Shown here piece after piece: positions 7,373 to 13,678 of a stretch of 21,041 bases of DNA. Position 1 is the stretch's first letter, and each line of letters starts with the position of its first letter. Source of the stretch: an uncultured Acidimicrobiaceae bacterium (GTDB taxonomy: Bacteria > Actinomycetota > Acidimicrobiia > Acidimicrobiales > RAAP-2); contig CALAYR010000060.1 in NCBI GenBank assembly GCA_937894805.1, positions 1 through 21,041 of the forward strand, written 5' to 3'. The translations under genes and the position numbers were made by a program. A model generated the notes under the pieces. It made no database searches. It had not been told where the DNA came from and saw only the letters and a list, made by a program, of their open reading frames with translations.

Positions 7373-8242
7373 ATGAGTACTTCTACTGTCGACCTCGGTG
7401 ACGTCACCATCGCCTACACCTCGGCCGGCGATCCGTCCGGGCCCCTCGCGATTTTGCTCCACGGCTTCCCCGACACGACCCACACGTTTCGCTACCTCAG
7501 CCCCTATCTCGTGGGCCTGGGCTACCACGTCGTAACCCCCGCCATGCGTGGCTACGCGCCCAGTTCCCTCTCGGCCACGAACGACTATCACACCACCGCC
7601 ATCGCACACGACGTCAACCAGCTGCACGAGGCCCTGGGTGGCACGAGTGATGCCGTCCTCATCGGTCACGACTGGGGTGCCGTTACGGCCTACGCCGCAC
7701 TGGCCTCGGCTCCTCAGCGCTGGCGCAAGGGTGTCACCATGTCGGTGCCTCCGACACCACTGATGGCGCAGGCCTTTATGACCTACGACCAACTCCGCCT
7801 CAGTTGGTACATGTTCTTCTTTCAGTCACCACTTGCTGACATCGTGGTTTCGCTGAACGATCTCGACTTCATTGAGCGGCTCTGGCAGGACTGGTCCCCG
7901 GGTTACGAGCACGAAGACGACGTGGCCTCCGTGCGGGCCGCCCTTGGCACCCCCGAAAACCTTGGGGCCGCCCTGGGCTACTACCGCGCCATGTTCACGG
8001 CTCCTCAGCCCAAAGAGGAGTTGCAGTACATGCGCGACACCTTCAATCGTGTTCCCGATATGCCAATTCTCTACCTTCACGGAGAAAACGATGGCTGCAT
8101 TAATCCCGCGGTTGCCGAAGGGACATTGCAGTTCCTCGCCACCGGGTCGGAGATGGAAGTTCTCGCCGGACTGGGTCACTTCTTGCACCTCGAAGAGCCC
8201 GATACCGTGCACCACCTCATCGGTGAATTTCTCGGTCGTTAA
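7373..8242 (+). CDS. Alpha/beta hydrolase, epoxide hydrolase/haloalkane dehalogenase-like
   Basis: A 289-residue soluble alpha/beta hydrolase. HGFP (30-33) supplies the oxyanion motif. The nucleophile elbow GHDWGA places Asp100 as nucleophile, as in epoxide hydrolases and haloalkane dehalogenases rather than esterases. Asp240 in HGENDG and His269 in GLGHFLHLEEP complete the triad. Residues about 125-215 form a helical lid with aromatic runs (SWYMFFFQ). I favour epoxide hydrolase, but the lid tyrosines cannot be fixed from sequence alone, and dehalogenase or another C-X hydrolase remains possible. It is transcribed divergently from the flavin reductase. The stop is shared with mutY in TTAA at 8239-8242. 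Confidence 0.85.
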   Translation: MSTSTVDLGDVTIAYTSAGDPSGPLAILLHGFPDTTHTFRYLSPYLVGLGYHVVTPAMRGYAPSSLSATNDYHTTAIAHDVNQLHEALGGTSDAVLIGHDWGAVTAYAALASAPQRWRKGVTMSVPPTPLMAQAFMTYDQLRLSWYMFFFQSPLADIVVSLNDLDFIERLWQDWSPGYEHEDDVASVRAALGTPENLGAALGYYRAMFTAPQPKEELQYMRDTFNRVPDMPILYLHGENDGCINPAVAEGTLQFLATGSEMEVLAGLGHFLHLEEPDTVHHLIGEFLGR

Positions 8243-9111
8243 TCCCCCGGCAGGCAGTACGACGTCTTAGTGCGCTCGATGAGCCCGTCACTCTGAAGTC
8301 CGTCCAACACTTCTTGCAACCGGTCGGCGTCGATTCCGGTCTGTCGTTCGAGAAGGCCACGCGTCATCGGCCGATCCCCGAGGTAGTGCAGCACCAGTCC
8401 CCGTTGTTGACGAAGAGAACCGACGAAACGTGTTTGTGGCGTTGAGACCCCACCCGAGCCACTTGCTGGGTCGGGTCCGCCAGACCGATGCCAGGCGCAG
8501 ACTGGCGCCACGGGGCAGGTGTCGCACAGTGGCTTCGCTCGACAGAACTGAGCGCCGAGATCGAGCATCAACTGGTTCCACTGGGCCGAATCACCACCAC
8601 CGAGCAACTCCGTGGCGACACCTTGAGCCCGCTTGGGACTCAGCGTTTCATTCGCAATAGCCCGCGCCACGACCCGTCCGACATTGGTGTCGAGTACCGC
8701 AACGGGTTCGCCGAACGCAAAGCTCGCCACGGCATTTGCCGTATAGGCACCAACTCCCGGCAGGGTTCGCAGGGCCTCGACCGAAGATGGCACGGCACCG
8801 TCGAACTTCTCCACGATGACCTGGGCGGCGAGTTGCAAGTTGCGTGCTCTACGGGCAAAACCCATGCCCTGCCAGGCTCGCAGTATGTCGGCGAGCGGCG
8901 CGGTGGCGCAGACCTGGGGCGTGGGAAACAGTTGTAAAAAGTTCAGCCACGCGGGAATCACCCGAGCCACTTGCGTCTGCTGCAGCATGACTTCGCTGAC
9001 CAGAATCGCCCAGGGGTCGCTCATGCTCGACCAGGGCAACGACCGATGAAGTTGTGGCGCTGCGTCTAGTAGTGATTCTTGGAACCCGCGAATGGCGTTA
9101 GGCCCAGACAT
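8239..9111 (-). CDS. mutY: A/G-specific adenine glycosylase MutY (short form)
   Basis: A 290-residue DNA glycosylase that removes adenine mispaired with 8-oxoguanine. The N-terminal LPW(S) block precedes the catalytic Glu40 in SEVMLQQTQV. The helix-hairpin-helix is LPGVGAYTANAVASFAFGE (117-135) and the catalytic Asp141 lies in VLDTNVGR. Four cysteines (190, 196, 199, 205) bind the [4Fe-4S] cluster; the first gap is five residues, whereas E. coli MutY has six. After residue about 230 the usual NUDIX-like 8-oxoG recognition domain is replaced by a short helical, winged-helix-like tail, as in several actinobacterial MutY proteins. The ATG at 9111 gives the family N-terminus and overlaps the end of mch by 14 bases, implying translational coupling. 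The frame stays open upstream inside mch, but that part is not MutY. Confidence 0.93.
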   Translation of the reverse strand: MSGPNAIRGFQESLLDAAPQLHRSLPWSSMSDPWAILVSEVMLQQTQVARVIPAWLNFLQLFPTPQVCATAPLADILRAWQGMGFARRARNLQLAAQVIVEKFDGAVPSSVEALRTLPGVGAYTANAVASFAFGEPVAVLDTNVGRVVARAIANETLSPKRAQGVATELLGGGDSAQWNQLMLDLGAQFCRAKPLCDTCPVAPVCAWHRSGGPDPASGSGGVSTPQTRFVGSLRQQRGLVLHYLGDRPMTRGLLERQTGIDADRLQEVLDGLQSDGLIERTKTSYCLPGD

Positions 9112-9610
9112 CACCGGAGTAGGGACGCTGGCGGACCGGAGCGAACTCCTTCTTCCAAACCATGACCTTGCGACGGAAGTAGCAGACCTCAAGGCCGTCC
9201 TGGTTGAAACCCTTGGTCTCAACCTTGACGATGCCCCGGTCGTTCTTCGAGCTCGACTCCGTCTTGTCCAAGACGCGAGTCTCGGCGTAGATGGTGTCTC
9301 CGTGGAACGTGGGGTTCTTGTGGAGCAGTGACTCAATCTCGAGGTTGGCAATGGCTGCACCCGAAATGTCGGGGACCGACATGCCGAGAACGAGAGAGTA
9401 AACCAAGTTCCCGACCACGACGTTGCGCTTTTGAACACTCTCGTGCTCGGCGAAGTAGACGTTGGTGTGGAGTGGGTGGTGGTTCATCGTCATCATGCAG
9501 AAGAGGTGATCATCGAATTCGGTGATGGTCTTGCCGGGCCAGTGCTTAAACGTGTCACCGGGCTCAAAATCTTCGAAGTAGCGGCCAAAGGGGCGGTCGT
9601 GGGTGGTCAT
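9098..9610 (-). CDS. mch: Mesaconyl-CoA hydratase, single-domain MaoC type
   Basis: A 170-residue hot-dog-fold MaoC-family dehydratase. The region GKTITEFDDHLFCMMTMN followed by HHPLHTN (residues 26-50) carries the hydratase active-site signature with Asn43 and His48. The blocks VVVGNLVYSLVLGMSVPD, ANLEIESLLHKNPTFHGDT and KNDRGIVKVETKG closely resemble, from memory, the MaoC protein of the Streptomyces ethylmalonyl-CoA cluster. It would hydrate mesaconyl-CoA to beta-methylmalyl-CoA, the step between the Mcd and Mcl1 enzymes encoded nearby. The Rhodobacter enzyme is a double-length fusion of about 340 residues, so this is the compact actinobacterial form. AAAGG lies about nine bases before the ATG. 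It is the middle gene of a tight minus-strand run. A generic enoyl-CoA hydratase is the alternative. Confidence 0.85.
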   Translation of the reverse strand: MTTHDRPFGRYFEDFEPGDTFKHWPGKTITEFDDHLFCMMTMNHHPLHTNVYFAEHESVQKRNVVVGNLVYSLVLGMSVPDISGAAIANLEIESLLHKNPTFHGDTIYAETRVLDKTESSSKNDRGIVKVETKGFNQDGLEVCYFRRKVMVWKKEFAPVRQRPYSGDVWA

Positions 9611-9629
9611 GTCGGGTACCTTTCTTTTG

Positions 9630-10064
9630 TTACAGCGAATCGGGAGTAGCGCTTCGGGTGGAGAAACTCAGTGCGCCACCGCTCGGCGTCTCGCCGTCAA
9701 TAACCAGGCGCCAGGTGTAGCGGGCGCCGGGCATCAACGGCAGTGGTCCGAAGTTAATGGCGATCGGAAGATCAACGGGGGCTCCCTCGGGAATCCCGAT
9801 GGGTTCTCCGGCCTCAAATTCGCCTCGAACCTCAACGGTCTGAGGCCCTTCGGGGGTATCTAGGACAATTAACTGACCGTCGGCATCCTCGAGGAATAAC
9901 TCCCAATGGTGACTCACGCCGGTCTCGTGGCGGTCGATTTCGAGCTTGACGACAACGGCCGAGGGGGTGGGGTCAGGGCCGGTCAGAGACCACCCACCGC
10001 CCAGGATGTACAGCTTCCCGTCGGCTACGTGGGCCGCATCGGCCAGCATCATCGTTACGCGCAT
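9630..10064 (-). CDS. Small beta-rich protein of unknown function (DUF6941-like)
   Basis: A 144-residue cytosolic protein without signal peptide, membrane segment or cysteine. It starts MRVTMMLADAAHVADGKLYILGGGW, a pattern I associate with an uncharacterised actinobacterial family (DUF6941-like, from memory and unverified). The rest alternates beta-strand-like segments, for example VVVKLEIDR, HHWELFLEDADG, YTWRLVIDG and ALSFSTRS, consistent with an all-beta immunoglobulin-like or C2-like fold. It is the first gene of a run with mch (19-base gap) and mutY. The ATG follows TAGGCT by seven bases, so it is probably leaderless. Function is unknown; the tight linkage to mch is the only clue. Confidence 0.7.
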   Translation of the reverse strand: MRVTMMLADAAHVADGKLYILGGGWSLTGPDPTPSAVVVKLEIDRHETGVSHHWELFLEDADGQLIVLDTPEGPQTVEVRGEFEAGEPIGIPEGAPVDLPIAINFGPLPLMPGARYTWRLVIDGETPSGGALSFSTRSATPDSL

Positions 10065-10071
10065 GACTCAG

Positions 10072-10112
10072 AGCCTAGGACTGTCCGGTGGGGATGACTT
10101 CACCGGTAAATT
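10072..10112. promoter_or_regulatory. Divergent leaderless promoters of the mch run and mcd
   Basis: TAGGCT on the minus strand (10072-10077) ends seven bases before the ATG at 10064. TAAATT on the plus strand (10107-10112) ends seven bases before the mcd ATG at 10120. No Shine-Dalgarno sequence precedes either start. This 55-base region could co-regulate both halves of the pathway. Confidence 0.5.
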
Positions 10113-10119
10113 CGAGTCC

Positions 10120-11730
10120 ATGACCGCACCTGCCCTTGACCTCTCCAACGCTGCCGAATTAATCGCGGCCGCCCAACGCCTGCTCGATGGAGCAGTAGAT
10201 CAACTCGCCGCCCGAGGTGGCATTGATGAGAACCAGACGTTGGCCTACGACATCGCGCACGCTTCGAGTGCGATTGCCACCGCTCGATTCAACCTCGACT
10301 ACGCCTCCAAGGGTTCGACGGAGTCCAACCTCACGGCCGCCTTCTTGGCCGGAGCTCTCACCGACTTGGCCGGTCGCGTCATCGGCCGCGAATCAACGTG
10401 GGGCTTCCCCGCCGACTGGTACGCCCAGTTCGCGTCGTTCGTAGAGACCTACCGTGACCCCAAGTTCTTGGGCAGCCTCGCCGACAAGCCGGGTGCACGC
10501 CACCTCGACGAAGCCTTCCAGATGGTGGGCGACACCTTCCACCGCTTCGCCGAACAAGAAGTCCGACCCCACGCCGAGCACATTCACCGCACCAACGGCG
10601 ACATTCCTGAATCAATCATCGGTGGACTCGCCGAAGTCGGTGGCTTTGGTCTGTCGGTCCCCGAGGAGTACGGCGGCTTCGCCGACGGCTCCGAGAGCGA
10701 CTACCTCGGCATGGTCGTGGCGACCGAAGAGCTCACCTGGGGTGGTCTCGGTATTGGTGGATCGCTCATCACCCGTCCCGAAATTCTGACCCGTGCCCTC
10801 GTTAGCGGTGGCACCGAGGAGCAGAAGGAGAAGTGGCTCCCCAAGCTCGCGACGGCCGAAGTTATGGCCGCCGTAGCCGTTACGGAGCCCGACTACGGCA
10901 GTGACGTCGCGGGAATCACCACGATGGCCACCAAGACCGAGGGCGGCTGGCTCGTCAACGGCACCAAGACGTGGTGCACCTTTGGTGCCCGCGCCAACGT
11001 TCTCATGCTCCTCGCTCGCACCGACCCGGATCGCAGCAAGACTCACCGTGGTCTTTCGCTCTTCCTGGTAGAGAAGCCCGTCGCCGACGGCCACGGCTTC
11101 CTCTTCACCCAAGACGCATCGTCCGAAGGTCGCAACGACGCCAATGGCCGCCTCGAAGGTCGCCCCATCGACACGCTGGGTTACCGCGGTATGCACTCCT
11201 ACGAAATCAACTTCGACAACTGGTTCGTGCCAGACGCCAACCTCGTTGGTGGCGAAGCCGGTCTCGGTCGGGGCTTCTACTTCCAGATGGCTGGATTCGA
11301 GAATGGCCGCATCCAGACGGCCGCTCGCGCCGTGGGCCTCATGCAGGCCGCCTACGAAGCGGCCTACGAGTACGCCCAGAACCGCGTCGTCTTTGGTGAG
11401 CCCATTGCTAACTACGAACTCACCAAGGTGAAGCTCGGCACCATGGCCGCCATCATCCAGTCGACCCGCCAGTACTCACTGGCCGTCGCCCGCTTGATGG
11501 CCAAGGGTGAAGGCACGCTCGAAGCCTCAATGGCTAAGGCCTACGTCTGCCGCGCCGCTGAGTGGGTCACCCGCGAAGCGCTCCAGATTCACGGCGGTAT
11601 GGGTTACGCCGAGGAGTACGCCGTCAGCCGTTACTACGTCGACGCTCGTGTTCTTTCGATTTTCGAAGGTGCCGACGAGACGCTGTGCCTCAAGGTGATC
11701 GCCCGTCGACTGATGGACCAGCGCGCCTAA
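10120..11730 (+). CDS. mcd: (2S)-methylsuccinyl-CoA dehydrogenase
   Basis: A 536-residue flavoprotein that oxidises methylsuccinyl-CoA to mesaconyl-CoA in the ethylmalonyl-CoA pathway. Residues 1-125 form the extra helical N-terminal domain that ordinary acyl-CoA dehydrogenases (about 380 residues) lack, ending in WGFPADWYAQF. The dehydrogenase core follows: VTEPDYGSDVAG (254-265, FAD/substrate loop), TLGYRGMHSYEINFDNW (352-368), a block I recognise as specific to this family, and QIHGGMGYAEEY (489-500). FEGADETLCLKVIARR (515-530) places Glu516 where the family has its catalytic base. The ATG at 10120 is chosen over an upstream in-frame ATG at 9946, because the extra segment lies antisense to the neighbouring gene and a -10 hexamer sits seven bases before 10120. 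It ends in a strong terminator. Confidence 0.92.
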   Translation: MTAPALDLSNAAELIAAAQRLLDGAVDQLAARGGIDENQTLAYDIAHASSAIATARFNLDYASKGSTESNLTAAFLAGALTDLAGRVIGRESTWGFPADWYAQFASFVETYRDPKFLGSLADKPGARHLDEAFQMVGDTFHRFAEQEVRPHAEHIHRTNGDIPESIIGGLAEVGGFGLSVPEEYGGFADGSESDYLGMVVATEELTWGGLGIGGSLITRPEILTRALVSGGTEEQKEKWLPKLATAEVMAAVAVTEPDYGSDVAGITTMATKTEGGWLVNGTKTWCTFGARANVLMLLARTDPDRSKTHRGLSLFLVEKPVADGHGFLFTQDASSEGRNDANGRLEGRPIDTLGYRGMHSYEINFDNWFVPDANLVGGEAGLGRGFYFQMAGFENGRIQTAARAVGLMQAAYEAAYEYAQNRVVFGEPIANYELTKVKLGTMAAIIQSTRQYSLAVARLMAKGEGTLEASMAKAYVCRAAEWVTREALQIHGGMGYAEEYAVSRYYVDARVLSIFEGADETLCLKVIARRLMDQRA

Positions 11731-11742
11731 GTAGTCAACAAG

Positions 11743-11776
11743 AAAAAATGGCCCGGCGTAAGCCGGGCCATTTTTT
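11743..11776. terminator. Bidirectional rho-independent terminator
   Basis: A perfect 15-base inverted repeat: six A plus TGGCCCGGC (11743-11757), a GTAA loop (11758-11761), and GCCGGGCCA plus six T (11762-11776). The GC core is followed by a T run on both strands, so it can act in either direction. It lies 13 bases past the mcd stop. Confidence 0.93.
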
Positions 11777-11795
11777 ATGCCGCCAACCAGATAAT

Positions 11796-11807
11796 CCCCC
11801 CCCCCCC
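11796..11807. repeat. Homopolymer of 12 C
   Basis: Twelve consecutive C between the mcd terminator and the next gene. It occupies the position expected for the -35 element of the promoter at 11823-11828. Such runs are prone to slippage in replication and also to sequencing error. Confidence 0.85.
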
Positions 11808-11822
11808 GAATCTTTCGAGACT

Positions 11823-11828
11823 TACTAT
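11823..11828 (+). promoter_or_regulatory. -10 hexamer of the membrane protein gene
   Basis: TACTAT ends seven bases before the ATG at 11836, with no Shine-Dalgarno sequence, so the transcript is probably leaderless. The -35 region falls inside the C run. Confidence 0.5.
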
Positions 11829-11835
11829 TGGGCTC

Positions 11836-12396
11836 ATGAGCGAAACGCGATTTCTCCGATCGGTGCCAAGTCGACTGCGAACCGTGATTATTGCCGTCTT
11901 GGCGATCTACGGCGCAGTACTTCTAGTCACAGCCCTTGGCTATCGCATCGTTGGCGGCTGGCTCGCGAATCGCGGCGCTGCCTTTCCGTCACAAATCCTG
12001 GTCGTCACCGCGCTTTTAGTTGGCGGCGTGATTGTCACGGACCTTGTCACACGGACAGAGGCGGGAGAAGCACCCAAGTCGGTGAACGATCGATTCAACA
12101 TCTCTGATGCCGAGCTCAAATTCATGGCTCGAGTCATACCAATCGGGTTCTGCTTCGTTGCGATGATGGCCTACGGATTCATATCTTCCGGCGGATGGGG
12201 AGTGATACCTCACAGCCCTGGTACTCCCTATCAAATATTTCTTTCGCACTCTCGCTTTTCCAGCGTCGTCTCAGAGGCAAGGTACCAACACGTCATTGAA
12301 GCAAATCTTCTCTTCACAGTTGGTATGAGTCTCATACTTTTGACTGTTGCATACGGAATCAGTTGCACCATGGGTACCTCTAAGACACCAGAATGA
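11836..12396 (+). CDS. Multi-pass membrane protein of unknown function
   Basis: A 186-residue protein I do not recognise. Four hydrophobic segments are visible, at about residues 15-37 (TVIIAVLAIYGAVLLVTALG), 50-68, 97-117 and 155-178. Between the second and third lies a polar cytoplasmic-type loop (TRTEAGEAPKSVNDRFNISDAELKF), and between the third and fourth a loop rich in Ser, Pro and His. No catalytic or transport motif is seen. Codon use is less GC-biased at third positions than in the flanking metabolic genes, with several ATA and TCA codons, hinting at weaker selection or a different origin. It stands alone after the terminator and the poly-C tract, and converges on the NiCoT gene with a 48-base gap holding no clear hairpin. 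Confidence 0.7.
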   Translation: MSETRFLRSVPSRLRTVIIAVLAIYGAVLLVTALGYRIVGGWLANRGAAFPSQILVVTALLVGGVIVTDLVTRTEAGEAPKSVNDRFNISDAELKFMARVIPIGFCFVAMMAYGFISSGGWGVIPHSPGTPYQIFLSHSRFSSVVSEARYQHVIEANLLFTVGMSLILLTVAYGISCTMGTSKTPE

Positions 12397-12444
12397 ATTG
12401 TCACTCTCAAAGCCAGGCGTGCCGCCGGCGCGACAAGTAATTAG

Positions 12445-13641
12445 CTATTCGTCAATCGTGAATGGTTCGTGCACTGCGCCAAGCGTGATGCCGGCCGAGT
12501 GACGATCAGGCGATTCGCCCCGAGCAATCTGTGCGCGGATAGCGGCAGCCTCCCAGCGACTTTCGACCTTGCCGTAGCGCCAGAGCGCGAGCGCCCCGGC
12601 CCAGATGACAATGAACATCATGACCACGATGAATCCGGCCTTGTTGATGTCGAAGTTGCCGGCGTAGTCCCAGAGGCCACCGGTGAGCTTCAGTTGATTG
12701 GCCAACACTTGCATGAGTTCCAGTGTGCCGATGTAGAAGGCCACGGCCACCGAGAGCCCCGTGATGGTGATGTTGTAATAGACCTTGCGCACAGGCTTCG
12801 AGAAGGCCCAGCCGTAGGCGAAGTTCATGAACGATCCGTCAATGGTGTCGAGCAGACTCATGCCGGCCGCAAAGAGAATGGGCAGGCTGAGTAGGGCCCA
12901 GATCGGTAGACCGGCAGCTACGGATGTACCGGCCAACACCATGAAGGCAATTTCCGTGGCCGTGTCGAATCCCAATCCAAAGAGGAGGCCCAAGGGGTAC
13001 ATCTTCCAAGGCTCATCGATAGAACGAGCAATCGGTCCGAAGAACCGCATCAGCAGTCCACGCGAGTTCAGGTGCTTCTCAAGCTCTGAGTCATCAAAAC
13101 GACCTTGGCGCATCTGAATAAAAAGGCGAACAATTCCAACCAGGATGATGACGTTCAAAATCGCGATGAGATACAAGAATGTTCCCGAGACGACCGTTCC
13201 AACCAGTGTTCCGTAGTGGTGGAGCGAGGAATTGTCGTCGGTGACTTGAATCCCTAGGGCCTTGACGCCAAAGCCCAGCAGCAACGTCAAAGCAAAGACG
13301 ATGCTGGAGTGGCCCAGCGAAAAGTAGAAACCGACCGACATGGGTCGGCGACCTTCGGCCATCATTTTTCGCGTTGTGTTGTCGATCGCCGCAATGTGGT
13401 CGGCATCAAAAGCGTGACGCATACCGAGGGTGTACGCCAGCACGCCGGTGCCGAGACCGAGCACGGCTCCCTTGCCGACGCCGTAGTGATGTCCGGCCGC
13501 TAGGGCGAGCAGTCCCCATCCCAAGATGTGGAGGAAGGCAATAAAGCCAAACATCGCAAACAGGCGGCGCCACTCATCGCGACTGAACGAGCCACGAAGC
13601 CGACTACCGAGCGTCGGCTTCGACGTTTCAGTTGTACTCAC
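12445..13641 (-). CDS. NiCoT-family nickel/cobalt permease
   Basis: A 398-residue inner-membrane transporter of the HoxN/NixA/NhlF family. The signature RHAFDADHIAAIDNTTRK (75-92) contains the H-x4-D-H metal site (His76, Asp81, His82). Family blocks FSLGHSSIV (107-115), GLGFDTATEI (222-231) and LFAAGMSLLDTIDGSFMNFAYGWAF (256-280) follow, with about eight hydrophobic segments overall. A polar loop near 178-215 separates two halves. Members carry Ni2+, Co2+ or both, and sequence alone does not settle which. It lies 37 bases behind mcl1 on the same strand. The GTG at 13641 also has TAGTTT six bases upstream, so it may have its own leaderless promoter. Cobalt for the B12-dependent mutases of the ethylmalonyl-CoA pathway is a plausible role. 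Confidence 0.93.
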   Translation of the reverse strand: MSTTETSKPTLGSRLRGSFSRDEWRRLFAMFGFIAFLHILGWGLLALAAGHHYGVGKGAVLGLGTGVLAYTLGMRHAFDADHIAAIDNTTRKMMAEGRRPMSVGFYFSLGHSSIVFALTLLLGFGVKALGIQVTDDNSSLHHYGTLVGTVVSGTFLYLIAILNVIILVGIVRLFIQMRQGRFDDSELEKHLNSRGLLMRFFGPIARSIDEPWKMYPLGLLFGLGFDTATEIAFMVLAGTSVAAGLPIWALLSLPILFAAGMSLLDTIDGSFMNFAYGWAFSKPVRKVYYNITITGLSVAVAFYIGTLELMQVLANQLKLTGGLWDYAGNFDINKAGFIVVMMFIVIWAGALALWRYGKVESRWEAAAIRAQIARGESPDRHSAGITLGAVHEPFTIDE

Positions 13642-13647
13642 AAAGGC

Positions 13648-13653
13648 AAACTA
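13648..13653 (-). promoter_or_regulatory. Possible internal -10 hexamer of the NiCoT gene
   Basis: TAGTTT on the minus strand ends six bases before the GTG at 13641. It matches the TAnnnT leaderless pattern but lies only 30 bases past mcl1, so read-through from mcl1 is also possible. The gap is too short for a cobalamin riboswitch. Confidence 0.35.
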
Positions 13654-13678
13654 ATGGTGAAAATAGTTCTAGGGGTAC

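Noticed and set aside
7334..7792. Upstream extension of the flavin reductase frame
   Set aside because: It runs antisense through the alpha/beta hydrolase; family length and a -10 hexamer support the GTG at 7333.
9112..9438. Upstream extension of the mutY frame
   Set aside because: It overlaps mch out of frame and has arginine/serine-rich shadow composition; MutY sequence begins at 9111.
9946..10119. Upstream extension of mcd
   Set aside because: It is antisense to the beta-rich protein gene, and a -10 hexamer lies inside it just before the ATG at 10120.
10612..11196. Minus-strand open frame of 194 codons
   Set aside because: It is antisense to mcd, which is fully conserved over this stretch.
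12397..12444. Possible terminator between the membrane protein and NiCoT genes
   Set aside because: The GC-rich GCCGCCGGCGCG stretch does not form a convincing stem followed by a T run on either strand.
13642..13678. Possible cobalamin riboswitch before the NiCoT gene
   Set aside because: The gap is only 37 bases, far too short for a B12 riboswitch, and no conserved box is present.
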